This document shows, in pieces, positions 34,626-43,968 of a stretch of DNA of 64,000 nucleotides (position 1 is its first letter; each line of letters begins with the position of its first letter). The notes beneath the pieces were generated by a model. It saw nothing but the letters and a program-made list of their open reading frames with translations, did not search any database and was not told the origin of the DNA. Both the position numbers and the translations under genes were made by a program. The stretch is from positions 620,001-684,000 of the forward strand of contig NZ_JAESND010000001.1 in assembly GCF_016865585.1 (NCBI RefSeq), given 5' to 3'. The DNA is from Jeongeupia naejangsanensis. GTDB lineage: Bacteria > Pseudomonadota > Gammaproteobacteria > Burkholderiales > Chitinibacteraceae.

Positions 34626-34823
34626 TTACTCGGTCAGGTAGGGATAGGACTTCTGCGGCACGTTCGATTCGGCGGCGCGCTCGCGCTCGTCGAGGTTGAT
34701 CGGCGCCTTGTCCCACAGCAGCGCACGGCCTTCGGTCTGGCCCTTGGCCACATCCGGATGGTCCTTCAGGTAGCCCTGCATGAACTGGGTGTATTCGGAA
34801 ACGTACTGGGTATTCTTGAACAT
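34626..34823 (-). CDS. DUF3460 family protein
   Basis: 65 residues, the normal size of this small betaproteobacterial family of unknown function. It begins MFKNTQYVSEYTQFMQGYL, a recognisable family N-terminus, and ends LDERERAAESNVPQKSYPYL. It is rich in charged residues and has no membrane segment. The ribosome-binding site is weak. The strong terminator at 34572-34607 follows directly, so it is a separate or last gene, with the phosphatase gene 41 bases upstream on the same strand. Confidence 0.85.
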   Translation of the reverse strand: MFKNTQYVSEYTQFMQGYLKDHPDVAKGQTEGRALLWDKAPINLDERERAAESNVPQKSYPYLTE

Positions 34824-34864
34824 GGTCGGCTGATCCGTGCAGCAGTATCGTGGTTTTGCGGTGA

Positions 34865-35647
34865 TTATACCGCCAATGCCGCCAGCTCGGGGAGCACGGC
34901 CGCATGCAGCGTCGCATTGGCCGCAGCCAGCACGCAACCTTCGCTGTGACGGTGCAGCGGCCGCCCCTGCCAGTCGGTCATGCGCCCACCTGCCGCATTG
35001 ATCACCGGCGCCAGCGCGGCAAAATCATGCAGTTTCAGGCCCTCTTCGACCACCAACTGCAGCCAGCCACTGGCGAGCTGCGCGTAAAGGTAACCGTCGC
35101 CACCGTAGATCTGGTAACGGCTGCGCTTGGCCAGCGATTCGAACACCGGACGCGCCCTTGGCAGGTATTCCGGGCCGGTGGTGCCGATGATGGCCCCTGC
35201 CAGCCCCTTAACATCGCTACTACTCACCGGCTGACCGTTCAAGGTCGTCGGCACACCCTCACCGCCAAGCCAACGGTCGGCGGTAATCGGCTGGTTGATC
35301 ACGCCGAAGACAGGCTCGCCGCGATACATCAGACCGATCAGCGTGACGAACAGCGGCCGACCGACCGTGAACGATTTGGTGCCGTCGACCGGGTCGAGCA
35401 CCCAGACCCAGTCTGCGTCGGCATTCTGCTCGCCAAATTCCTCGCCGATGATGCCGTCCTGCGGTCGCCTTGCCTCGATCAGTGCCCGCATGGCCTTCTC
35501 GGCTTCACGATCCGCCTGGGTCACCGGGCTGTCATCGTCCTTGTCGACGATGGCGAAATCGCTGCGGTAGTAACGGCGGATCACCTCGGCACTGGCATCG
35601 GCAAGTGCATGCGCCAGCGCAAGCTGGTCGGCGGACGGCATCGGCAT
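34865..35647 (-). CDS. hisN: Inositol-monophosphatase-family phosphatase (HisN type)
   Basis: About 260 residues. Metal-binding motifs of the family are present: GEEFGEQNADADWVWVLDP with DPVDGTKSF, and a C-terminal GLKLHDFAALAPVINAAGG. The variant matches the histidinol-phosphatase (HisN) group, which dephosphorylates histidinol phosphate, but IMPase-type enzymes overlap in specificity. AGGGG lies about 7 bases before the ATG at 35647. It is divergent from the bacterioferritin genes, sharing a 227-base intergenic region. Confidence 0.85.
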   Translation of the reverse strand: MPMPSADQLALAHALADASAEVIRRYYRSDFAIVDKDDDSPVTQADREAEKAMRALIEARRPQDGIIGEEFGEQNADADWVWVLDPVDGTKSFTVGRPLFVTLIGLMYRGEPVFGVINQPITADRWLGGEGVPTTLNGQPVSSSDVKGLAGAIIGTTGPEYLPRARPVFESLAKRSRYQIYGGDGYLYAQLASGWLQLVVEEGLKLHDFAALAPVINAAGGRMTDWQGRPLHRHSEGCVLAAANATLHAAVLPELAALAV

Positions 35648-35738
35648 CTGTGAACCCCTAATCATCTGGACGACCGGCAGACTACCACGCACCCTGCTAG
35701 GGCTCTACCTCGCCACGATGACATTCGGACAATTTCAT

Positions 35739-35759
35739 TAATGAGAATTATTATTCTTA
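35739..35759. promoter_or_regulatory. Fur-box-like site upstream of bfr
   Basis: TAATGAGAATTATTATTCTTA resembles the Fur consensus (hexamers NATWAT arranged in inverted order). It lies about 116 bases before the first bacterioferritin start, in a very A/T-rich stretch that contrasts with the rest of the window. Confidence 0.5.
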
Positions 35760-35770
35760 TTGCAATTGAA

Positions 35771-35789
35771 CAATAATGATTCCCAATAT
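35771..35789. promoter_or_regulatory. Second Fur-box-like site upstream of bfr
   Basis: CAATAATGATTCCCAATAT shares AATAATGATT with the Fur consensus. It is 12 bases after the first site; two adjacent boxes would allow co-operative binding. Confidence 0.5.
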
Positions 35790-35874
35790 ATTCGGATATA
35801 CGTGCAAACAAATAATTAGAAATCCAATCAGATGAGGATAAAATAAACCCAGAAATAAGAAATGGAGAATCACG

Positions 35875-36345
35875 ATGCAAGGCGACAAGAAAGTCATCAA
35901 GACGCTGAATGGCGTTCTGGGCAACGAACTGGTGGCGATCAACCAGTATTTCCTGCACGCACGCATGTATCGCAACTGGGGGTACAAGGTGCTGAACGAT
36001 CGCGCCTACCACGAGTCGATCGATGCCATGAAGCGTGCCGACAAGCTGATCGAACGCATTCTCTTTCTCGAAGGCCTGCCCAACCTGCAGCAGCTCGGCA
36101 AGCTGCTGATCGGCGAAATCGTGCCGGAAATGCTCGACTGCGATCACAAGCTGGTCACCGGCCATCTCAAGACGCTGCGGGAAGCCATCGCGCTCTGTGA
36201 GGAAAGCCAGGACTACGTCTCCCGTGACTTGCTCGAAAACCTGCTCGAGGACGAAGAGGAATATCTGGACTGGCTGGATACCCAGGCCGAACTGCGGACC
36301 TCGCTGGGACTGCAAAACTATCTGCAATCGCAAGTCGGCGAATAA
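35875..36345 (+). CDS. bfr: Bacterioferritin, haem-binding subunit lacking most ferroxidase ligands
   Basis: 156 residues, the normal Bfr size. It keeps the haem-ligand Met52 and the ferroxidase residue E18, but the other ferroxidase ligands of E. coli Bfr are replaced: E51 is A, H54 is R (in SIDAMKRAD), E94 is V and H130 is Y. So it should bind haem at dimer interfaces but not oxidise Fe(II) efficiently. The gene behind it has the opposite pattern. GGAG lies about 7 bases before the ATG. Two Fur-box-like sites are upstream. Confidence 0.93.
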   Translation: MQGDKKVIKTLNGVLGNELVAINQYFLHARMYRNWGYKVLNDRAYHESIDAMKRADKLIERILFLEGLPNLQQLGKLLIGEIVPEMLDCDHKLVTGHLKTLREAIALCEESQDYVSRDLLENLLEDEEEYLDWLDTQAELRTSLGLQNYLQSQVGE

Positions 36346-36360
36346 GAACGGAGAACCACC

Positions 36361-36831
36361 ATGCAAGGCAACACCAAGGTCATCACGGCCCTGAACGAGC
36401 TGCTCGCAGCCGAACTCACATCCATCGACCAGTACTTCGTTCACAGCCAGATGTACGACAACTGGGGCTACACCAAGCTGTTTGTGCGCATCGATCACGA
36501 ACGCGGCGACGAAATCGGCCATGCAACCAGGCTGATCGCGCGCATCCTCTTTCTTGGCGGCACACCCAACGTTGCTGCGCGTACCGCGCTGCGCATCGGT
36601 GGCGATGTCCCGGCCATGCTGAAAAACGATCTGATCACGGAGATCGAGGTTGCCGAAGCGCTGAAGAAAGTCATCGCATTGTGCGAATCGGTTCAGGACT
36701 ACGTCACCCGCGGCATGCTGGTGCAGTTGCTCGATGACACCGAGCAGGATCATGCTCACTGGCTCGAACAGCAACTCGGCCTGATCGAGGCGCTCGGCCT
36801 GCCGAACTATCTGCAGCTGCAGGCCAGCTGA
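36361..36831 (+). CDS. bfr: Bacterioferritin, ferroxidase subunit without haem ligand
   Basis: 156 residues. All ferroxidase ligands can be placed: E18, E51, H54, E94, and E128/H131 (equivalent to E127/H130 with a one-residue insertion). The haem-ligand Met52 is Ile (HERGDEIGHATR). It begins 15 bases after the first bfr and is plainly co-transcribed with it. Mixed 24-mers from such pairs are known in other proteobacteria; here the two subunits look complementary. The palindrome at 36849-36886 follows. Confidence 0.95.
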   Translation: MQGNTKVITALNELLAAELTSIDQYFVHSQMYDNWGYTKLFVRIDHERGDEIGHATRLIARILFLGGTPNVAARTALRIGGDVPAMLKNDLITEIEVAEALKKVIALCESVQDYVTRGMLVQLLDDTEQDHAHWLEQQLGLIEALGLPNYLQLQAS

Positions 36832-36848
36832 TCCGCTTGACCCGCAGA

Positions 36849-36886
36849 AACGACAACGGGGCGCCCATGGGCGCCCCGTTGTCGTT
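36849..36886. terminator. Bidirectional terminator-like palindrome
   Basis: A 38-base perfect palindrome (GC-rich core GGGGCGCCCATGGGCGCCCC) lies 18 bases after the bfr stop and 15 bases before the convergent bfd stop. It has no long T-run, so termination strength is uncertain; a short TT follows on either strand. Confidence 0.65.
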
Positions 36887-36900
36887 CAATTCACGATGCT

Positions 36901-37119
36901 TCAAGCGGCGGCCAGCCCACCGAACGACGGGACGGCATGCTCTTCGCGGGCATGCTGGTGGATCGCCTCTTTCAATACCTGCTTGGCACAGCCGGCACAT
37001 TTGCCACAGCACGTAGCCACTTCCGTTTCGTGCTTGAGTTCCTTGAACGTACGTACACCCCGCATCACGGCGCGGTGAATGTCTTTGTCGGTAACGCTGT
37101 TGCAGACGCAAACGTACAT
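36901..37119 (-). CDS. bfd: Bacterioferritin-associated ferredoxin
   Basis: 72 residues. The [2Fe-2S] ligands C4, C6, C38 and C41 match those of E. coli Bfd (CVC near the N-terminus; CCGKC). Bfd binds Bfr and passes electrons to reduce and release stored iron. It is convergent with the bfr pair. A Fur-box-like site is 18 bases upstream of the ATG (37138-37156). The ribosome-binding site is weak. Confidence 0.95.
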   Translation of the reverse strand: MYVCVCNSVTDKDIHRAVMRGVRTFKELKHETEVATCCGKCAGCAKQVLKEAIHQHAREEHAVPSFGGLAAA

Positions 37120-37137
37120 GAGGGCGAAGTCAAATAT

Positions 37138-37156
37138 TGATAAGCATTCTCATTAT
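37138..37156. promoter_or_regulatory. Fur-box-like site upstream of bfd
   Basis: TGATAAGCATTCTCATTAT fits the Fur consensus well on both half sites and lies just before the bfd start codon on the minus strand, where it would overlap the promoter. Confidence 0.7.
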
Positions 37157-37220
37157 GCTTACTCCCCTTCGCCCGTGCAAGCGTGGAAAAGCTCGCATCG
37201 GCCTCAACCGATAAACGGCA

Positions 37221-37445
37221 TCAGTGCCCGTGGCCGCACAACCGCGCGTGGCCTGCATCGGCGATGCCTTTGTCGCAGCCGCGAATGCGCTCCCAGATTT
37301 TCTCGTGATAGTGGTAGGCAACCGTGTTGACCATCGGCTCGATCAAGGCCAGCAGGCTGGCCACACCGAAACTGCCCGTCAGTGCATACGCAACCGCAAA
37401 AGCAACCGAGAAGTGCGTGGCGGCAAAGGTCATCGTCTTGATCAT
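37221..37445 (-). CDS. DUF2061 family membrane protein with Cys/His tail
   Basis: 74 residues. It has the DUF2061 signature: MIKTMTFAATHFSVAFAVAY, a helix, then LIEPMVNTVAYHYHEKIWER. After that comes an added tail, GCDKGIADAGHARLCGHGH, with two Cys and three His, which looks able to bind a metal. Family function unknown. The ATG at 37445 has AAGGAG about 7 bases upstream. The best Fur box in the window is 20 bases before the start, which makes an iron-related role likely. Confidence 0.85.
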   Translation of the reverse strand: MIKTMTFAATHFSVAFAVAYALTGSFGVASLLALIEPMVNTVAYHYHEKIWERIRGCDKGIADAGHARLCGHGH

Positions 37446-37464
37446 GGCTGGCTCCTTTTTTACA

Positions 37465-37483
37465 AATGATAATCGTTATCAAA
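37465..37483. promoter_or_regulatory. Strong Fur box upstream of the DUF2061 gene
   Basis: AATGATAATCGTTATCAAA contains GATAA-TCG-TTATC, a perfect inverted repeat that matches the Fur consensus core. Confidence 0.8.
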
Positions 37484-37528
37484 TATAAAACCAGCCAATT
37501 GTTGCTATCGCAGCCATAGCCCCCAAAG

Positions 37529-37554
37529 AAAAACCCCGCTACGGGGCGGGGTTT
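37529..37554 (-). terminator. Intrinsic terminator of purA
   Basis: On the minus strand AAACCCCGC and GCGGGGTTT form a stem with a 6-base loop, followed by TTC and a T-rich end, 20 bases after the purA stop codon. The A-tract on the other side would make it usable from both strands. Confidence 0.88.
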
Positions 37555-37573
37555 GGGGGAGCAACGGACCGTA

Positions 37574-38935
<1,362 letters not shown>

Positions 38936-40090
38936 TTATGCCTGGCCGTCGAAACCGACGACCTGCCAACCATCCTTACCCTCAACCAGCCGGCGATCGA
39001 CCCGCACCTCGCCGGCAACGACGCCGAGATCAACGACAACAGTCTCCCCTTGCGTTCGTAGCGCACGAATCGCGGCGATCAGCCTCGGATCGTCGCCCGC
39101 CGGCGCCAGGATGCCGGGTGCGGCATCCGGAAACGGCAAGCGCGTCAGTGCGCGAACATCGAGGCTGAAGCCGGTCGCTGCACGCGCCCGGCCGAATTTT
39201 TCCCCAACGCGATCGTAGCGACCGCCACGCGCAAGCGCGTTTGCAAAACCGGGGGTGTAGGCTGCAAAGACCAGCCCGGTGTGATAATCGCTACTCTTGA
39301 CCTCGGCGAGGTCGAAACGCACCGAGATCCGGCGCGCCGCCAGCGCGGTCGCCAATGCCTGCAGCGCATCAAGCGCCTCGCCAATACCGGCAACCGGTGG
39401 CAATGCAGCGCGTGCGCGCGCCAGCGTTTCCGAGCCGCCATACAGCGAAGGCAATGCACACAGTCCCAAAGCAAGCGCCTTCGGCAAATCAGCGGTCAGC
39501 GTCTGCAGCGTCGGCACATCCTTTTGCTGCAGCGCAGAGAATGCCTGTTCGCGGCGCTCGCCATGCAGGGACGCGGCATCGGCCAGTGCGTGGAAAAGGC
39601 CAATATGACCGATGTCCAGCCGGACGTCCTCAAGACCCGCGATACCCAGGCAGGCAAACAGCAATTCGATGATTTCGACATCGGCGGCGACACTGGCGCT
39701 GCCGTAGATTTCAGCACCGATCTGCCGTGGTTCGCGCGTCGACTGAATGCCGTCCGGCCTCGTATTGACCACCGAGCCTGCATAGCACAGCCGGGTCACA
39801 CCCTTGCGGTTGAGGATATGCGCATCGATCCGGGCGACCTGCGGCGTAATGTCGGCACGCAGGCCCATCTGCCGTCCGGTCAGCTCGTCGACGAGCTTGA
39901 ACGTCTTGAGATTCAGGGCCGGATCGTCAAGCAGGAACAGCGATTCGACATACTCGACCAAGGGCGGCATCACCAGCTCGTAGCCGTAGCAACCGAACAA
40001 ATCGAGCATGCCGCGACGCATGGTCTCGACCTGCCGCGCCTCGCGCGGCAGAACGTCGGAAATGTGTTCCGGGAGAATCCAGTTTCTCAT
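38936..40090 (-). CDS. hisZ: ATP phosphoribosyltransferase regulatory subunit HisZ
   Basis: 384 residues. It resembles a histidyl-tRNA synthetase catalytic core (motifs LRADITPQVARID and LARGGRYD) but lacks tRNA charging; it forms a hetero-octamer with short HisG to start histidine synthesis. The ATG at 40090 begins the family N-terminus MRNWILPEH and has GGAAGC just before it. It lies between the DUF2065 gene and purA, the standard betaproteobacterial order. True hisS is elsewhere (47154-48425). Confidence 0.95.
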   Translation of the reverse strand: MRNWILPEHISDVLPREARQVETMRRGMLDLFGCYGYELVMPPLVEYVESLFLLDDPALNLKTFKLVDELTGRQMGLRADITPQVARIDAHILNRKGVTRLCYAGSVVNTRPDGIQSTREPRQIGAEIYGSASVAADVEIIELLFACLGIAGLEDVRLDIGHIGLFHALADAASLHGERREQAFSALQQKDVPTLQTLTADLPKALALGLCALPSLYGGSETLARARAALPPVAGIGEALDALQALATALAARRISVRFDLAEVKSSDYHTGLVFAAYTPGFANALARGGRYDRVGEKFGRARAATGFSLDVRALTRLPFPDAAPGILAPAGDDPRLIAAIRALRTQGETVVVDLGVVAGEVRVDRRLVEGKDGWQVVGFDGQA

Positions 40091-40158
40091 GCTTCCATTC
40101 AAACCAAAGGCCCGCCGGCAGAGCCGGTCGGGCACCATCAAATCCATCACAACGCCAG

Positions 40159-40344
40159 TCAGCGCGCTACCAGTGCCAGCAGCATGCCTCCGAGCAACGA
40201 AACCAAACCGAAAATCCGGATCTGCCGGTCGGGCAGACCGGCGATCCGCAGCATATTGCGCTTCCAGAACGCCGGCATTGCAAACGGCAGCAGGCCTTCG
40301 ATCACCATGACCAAGGCCAGCGCCAATGCCAGCGTTTCGATCAC
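40159..40344 (-). CDS. DUF2065 small membrane protein
   Basis: 61 residues with two hydrophobic helices separated by a short basic loop (RNMLRIAGLPDRQI). Typical DUF2065 protein, unknown function, regularly found behind hflC. Its ATG overlaps the hflC stop by 4 bases, so it is translated after hflC. Good codon usage and full length for the family. Confidence 0.88.
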   Translation of the reverse strand: MIETLALALALVMVIEGLLPFAMPAFWKRNMLRIAGLPDRQIRIFGLVSLLGGMLLALVAR

Positions 40345-41216
40345 TTGCCGCCGCCGCGCGGATTCTTCATGTACTTGAAGAAATCCGAACTCGGGTCGAC
40401 AACCAGCACATCGCTCTTCTTGCTGAAGCTCTGCTTGTACGCGTCAAGACTCTTGTAAAACGCGTAGAACTCGGGATTCTTGCCGTAGGCAGCGGAATAG
40501 ATCCCCGCGGCCTTGCCGTCACCTTCACCCTTGAGTTGCTGGGCCTGATTGTACGCGTCCGCCATGATGACTTCGCGCTGCTTGTCGGCATCGGCCTTGA
40601 TCTTCTCGGCATCGGCCGAACCCTCGGCACGCAGCTGGTTCGCTACGGCCTTGCGCTCGGACTGCATCCGCTCGTACACCGAAGCCAAGGTACTGTCCTC
40701 GAGTTCGACACGTTTGACACGAACGTCAACCACGCGCACGCCAATCCGTGCTGCGTCGGCGTCGGCAACCTTGCGCACATACGCCATGACTTCTTCGCGC
40801 TTGCCGGAAATCACGTCCTGCACGGTGCGCTTGCCGAACTCGTCGCGCAGCATGTTGTTGACCGTGTTGCGCAGCCGGTCGACCGCCTTGCGCTCGTCAA
40901 GACCAACCGCCTTGTAATAGCGCTCAACGTCCACGATCTGCCACTTGATGTAGCTGTCGACCTTGACGTTCATCTTTTCGATCGTCTGCACCCGAGCCGG
41001 CTGGTTTTCGTCAATCGTCTGGATACGCTTGTCGAAATAGCGGACGTCCTGCAGCAGCGGAATCTTGAAATGGATACCCGGCTCGCTGATGACACGCTTG
41101 GCCTCGGAAAACTGGAACACCACGGCAAACTGTCGCTGGTCAACGGTAAAGAACGTTGTACTCAGTACGAACAGCGCGACCAGAATCAAAGCCAGCGTTG
41201 GCAAAATACGGTTCAT
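40341..41216 (-). CDS. hflC: FtsH regulator HflC
   Basis: 291 residues. One N-terminal transmembrane helix followed by a stomatin/prohibitin (SPFH) domain (VDQRQFAVVFQFSEAKR; EPGIHFKIPLL). HflC and HflK form a periplasmic-facing cage around FtsH and limit its degradation of membrane proteins. It starts 12 bases after hflK and its stop overlaps the DUF2065 start. All expected segments are present. Confidence 0.96.
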   Translation of the reverse strand: MNRILPTLALILVALFVLSTTFFTVDQRQFAVVFQFSEAKRVISEPGIHFKIPLLQDVRYFDKRIQTIDENQPARVQTIEKMNVKVDSYIKWQIVDVERYYKAVGLDERKAVDRLRNTVNNMLRDEFGKRTVQDVISGKREEVMAYVRKVADADAARIGVRVVDVRVKRVELEDSTLASVYERMQSERKAVANQLRAEGSADAEKIKADADKQREVIMADAYNQAQQLKGEGDGKAAGIYSAAYGKNPEFYAFYKSLDAYKQSFSKKSDVLVVDPSSDFFKYMKNPRGGGK

Positions 41217-41228
41217 GTTCTTCTCCCC

Positions 41229-42401
41229 TTATCGACCGTAACGCTCGCCGCGATCATTCGCGCGCGGCGCGGGCGCCGGGGCCGGTGCGGCCTCGGCTAC
41301 CGGTTTGGCAGCCTCGCCGGTTGCGGCCGGCGCGGAGGAAGAAGACATCTGCATCAGCTTGTCGAGCGGAAGGTACAGCAGATTGCTGCCGGACTTCTGA
41401 TCGACGAGAACCTTGGTGGTGTTCTGGTACATCTGTTGCATTGCATCCAGGTACATCCGGTCACGCGTGACCTGCGGCGCCTTGGCGTATTCGGTAGCGA
41501 CCTGGGTAAAGCGCGATGCATCACCTTCGGCGCGCGCCACGACCTGCTGCTTGTAGCCTTCAGCCTCCTGCACCAGTCGCGCTGCCATACCGCTGGCCTT
41601 CGGAATTACGTCGTTGGCGTAGGCAGTGCCTTCGTTGATGAGTCTGGCCTTGTCCTGCCGCGCCTTGACCGCATCGGCAAATGCAGCCTGCACCTGCTCC
41701 GGTGGCTGCACATCGGAGATATTGACCCGCGCAATCGCGATGCCGGTGGCGTAACGATTGAGCAGATCCTGCATCAGCTCCTTCGTATCTTCACCGATCT
41801 TGCCACGTCCCTCGTTGAGTACGTAGTCGACCTTGTTCTTGCCAACCACCTCGCGGATCGCGGTCTCGGCAGCCTGTTTGACCAGGTCCTTGCCGTCCTT
41901 GTCACTGCGTCGGTTGTTGAAGACGAAATCTTTTGCCGACTTCAGCGTGTACTGAACTTCGAGCTGGACGTCGATGATGTTCTGGTCACCGGTCAGCATG
42001 ACCGCTTCGTCCGCCGACTTGCCTTCGGCGCGCGCGCCGACGTCAAGGCTGCGGATTTCGGTGACATTCACCAGCTCGCGACTTTCGACCGGCCAAGGCA
42101 GGTGCCAGTGCAGGCCGGAGTTCTCGACCGTTTCGACGTAGCGACCAAAGCGCATGATCACGGCGTCTTCACGCTCGTCGACCACGTAGAAACCGGAAGC
42201 GCCCCAGAGCACCAGAAGCACGGCGACGATTGCGCCAATGCCGGTCATACCACCACGGCCGCTCAATTGCGGACGCGGCCCCTGACCATTACCGCCACCG
42301 AAGAATCGGGACAGCTTGCCCGTCAGGTTGCGGATCATTTCGTCGAGATCAGGCGGGCCATCCTTGCGGCGGCCGCCCCATTGCGGGTCGTTTTGGCTCA
42401 T
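41229..42401 (-). CDS. hflK: FtsH regulator HflK
   Basis: 390 residues. The N-terminal cytoplasmic segment is Gly/Arg/Pro-rich (PQWGGRRKDGPPDLDE), followed by one transmembrane helix (about 60-80), the SPFH domain and a C-terminal coiled-coil helix. The tail is an Ala/Pro-rich low-complexity stretch (about 350-390), as in other HflK. It partners HflC. It starts 5 bases after the hflX stop. Confidence 0.96.
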   Translation of the reverse strand: MSQNDPQWGGRRKDGPPDLDEMIRNLTGKLSRFFGGGNGQGPRPQLSGRGGMTGIGAIVAVLLVLWGASGFYVVDEREDAVIMRFGRYVETVENSGLHWHLPWPVESRELVNVTEIRSLDVGARAEGKSADEAVMLTGDQNIIDVQLEVQYTLKSAKDFVFNNRRSDKDGKDLVKQAAETAIREVVGKNKVDYVLNEGRGKIGEDTKELMQDLLNRYATGIAIARVNISDVQPPEQVQAAFADAVKARQDKARLINEGTAYANDVIPKASGMAARLVQEAEGYKQQVVARAEGDASRFTQVATEYAKAPQVTRDRMYLDAMQQMYQNTTKVLVDQKSGSNLLYLPLDKLMQMSSSSAPAATGEAAKPVAEAAPAPAPAPRANDRGERYGR

Positions 42402-42406
42402 TATCG

Positions 42407-43510
42407 TTAGTTATCCTCGCTGGGTTGGCTCATGAGATCGACCAAAGCCGAACGGAGCAGGTCCAAGCCATTCCCGCGCATGGCACTCAGACGCACGGCC
42501 TGAATCTTACCATACTCGTTCAGCAGGACAGCTGGCTCGCCCCCCTTCAGGTCGATCTTGTTCCAGACCATCAATTGCGGAATCCGTTCCGCACCAATTT
42601 CCTGCAAAACCTCATTGACAGCATCCACCTGCGCATCGCGCAGTGGATGATTCACGTCGACCACGTGCAGCAACAGATCAGCCTCGATCGTCTCCTCCAG
42701 AGTAGCCCGAAACGCGGCAACCAGCGTATGCGGCAGACTCCGAATGAATCCAACCGTATCCGAAAGCACAAGCGAGTGTTCTGCATCCAGAAACAGCTTG
42801 CGCGAGGTGGTATCGAGCGTCGCAAACAACTGGTCTGCCGCGTAAATCCTGGCCTTGGTCAGCGCGTTGAACAGCGTGGACTTGCCTGCATTGGTGTAGC
42901 CGACAATCGATACTGTGAACTGGCCACGCCGCATGCGGGCGCGCCGTTGCGTCGCGCGCTGCTTTTGTACCGTGGCAAGCTGGTCCTTGAGCCGTTTGAC
43001 ACGAATGCCGATCAAGCGGCGGTCGGTTTCAAGCTGCGTTTCCCCCGGGCCACGCAAGCCAATCCCGCCCTTCTGGCGCTCAAGGTGAGTCCAGCCGCGA
43101 ATCAGCCGTGTCTGGATGTGCGCGAGCTGCGCAAGCTCGACCTGCAGCTTGCCTTCGGCGGTTCGTGCACGCTGGGCGAAAATATCGAGGATCAGCGTCG
43201 TCCGATCAATCACCCGGCACTGCATGACGCGCTCGAGGTTGCGCTCCTGCGCCGGCGACAACTGGTGATTGAAAATCACCAGTGGCGCCTCGTGTGCGCG
43301 CACGACTTCGGCAATTTCCTGCGCTTTGCCACTGCCGGCAAAGTACGCCGGATCCGGCCGGGCACGCTTGCCCTCTACGATGTGCAACGGCGTAACGCCG
43401 GCGCTTTCGACCAGCTGGACGAATTCGTCGACGCCATCGCGGTAGTCCGGCTCGCCAAAATCCAGACAAACCAAGACGGCCGAATCACCGCCCTTGTGAC
43501 GTTCAAACAT
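42407..43510 (-). CDS. hflX: GTPase HflX (ribosome-associated)
   Basis: 367 residues. An N-terminal HflX domain with a Gly-rich linker (GIGLRGPGETQLETDRR) precedes the GTPase domain with P-loop GYTNAGKST and NKID. HflX splits 70S ribosomes after stress and helps remodel rRNA. It is 90 bases downstream of hfq, with a terminator-like hairpin (43549-43581) in between, so part of its expression may depend on read-through. Length and motifs are normal. Confidence 0.96.
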   Translation of the reverse strand: MFERHKGGDSAVLVCLDFGEPDYRDGVDEFVQLVESAGVTPLHIVEGKRARPDPAYFAGSGKAQEIAEVVRAHEAPLVIFNHQLSPAQERNLERVMQCRVIDRTTLILDIFAQRARTAEGKLQVELAQLAHIQTRLIRGWTHLERQKGGIGLRGPGETQLETDRRLIGIRVKRLKDQLATVQKQRATQRRARMRRGQFTVSIVGYTNAGKSTLFNALTKARIYAADQLFATLDTTSRKLFLDAEHSLVLSDTVGFIRSLPHTLVAAFRATLEETIEADLLLHVVDVNHPLRDAQVDAVNEVLQEIGAERIPQLMVWNKIDLKGGEPAVLLNEYGKIQAVRLSAMRGNGLDLLRSALVDLMSQPSEDN

Positions 43511-43548
43511 GCCTATCTTTTTTCAGGGGTACACCGACCCAAACAAGT

Positions 43549-43581
43549 GAAAACCCCGAAAGGCGGTTGCCTGTCGGGGTT
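43549..43581 (-). terminator. Terminator or attenuator between hfq and hflX
   Basis: On the minus strand AACCCCGA and TCGGGGTT (43574-43581 and 43552-43559) pair around an inner AGGC/GCCT stem, followed by TTTT. It sits between hfq and hflX and would give a high hfq to hflX transcript ratio. Confidence 0.75.
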
Positions 43582-43600
43582 GAGGGTGCGAGCAAAACGC

Positions 43601-43861
43601 TCAAGCTTCGCCAACAGGGGCTGCGGCAGCTTGCGGATTGTCGTGCGGAATCGAAACCGGGCGCGACGGCACCACGGTGGAAATCGCGTGCTTGTACACC
43701 ATCTGGGTCACATTGTTGCGAAGCAACACGACATACTGGTCAAACGACTCGATCTGGCCTTGCAGTTTGATGCCGTTGACGAGGTAGATGTAAACGGGAA
43801 CGTGCTCTTTGCGCAGGATGTTCAGGAACGGGTCTTGCAGCATTTGCCCCTTGGCACTCAT
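43601..43861 (-). CDS. hfq: RNA chaperone Hfq
   Basis: 86 residues. Both Sm motifs are intact: the Sm1 [20 protein letters not shown] and the Sm2 [11 protein letters not shown]. The distal and proximal RNA-binding residues (Q8, Y25-like, K31) are placed as usual. It has a short C-terminal tail ([19 protein letters not shown]). Hfq pairs sRNAs with mRNAs. It is the first gene of the series leading to purA. Confidence 0.97.
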   Translation of the reverse strand: MSAKGQMLQDPFLNILRKEHVPVYIYLVNGIKLQGQIESFDQYVVLLRNNVTQMVYKHAISTVVPSRPVSIPHDNPQAAAAPVGEA

Positions 43862-43968
43862 TGTTGTTCTCCGATGTGTTTGTTATTGGTCGTGATGGTC
43901 AAACGGGGTAACTTCTTACGCTTATAGTACAGAACTTGGCGAGCCGCCACCATGCTGCGGAGCAGCAA

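Noticed and set aside
40326-43927. Long plus-strand frames opposite hflC, hflK and hflX
   Set aside because: Antisense artefacts; the minus-strand genes are intact and in conserved order.
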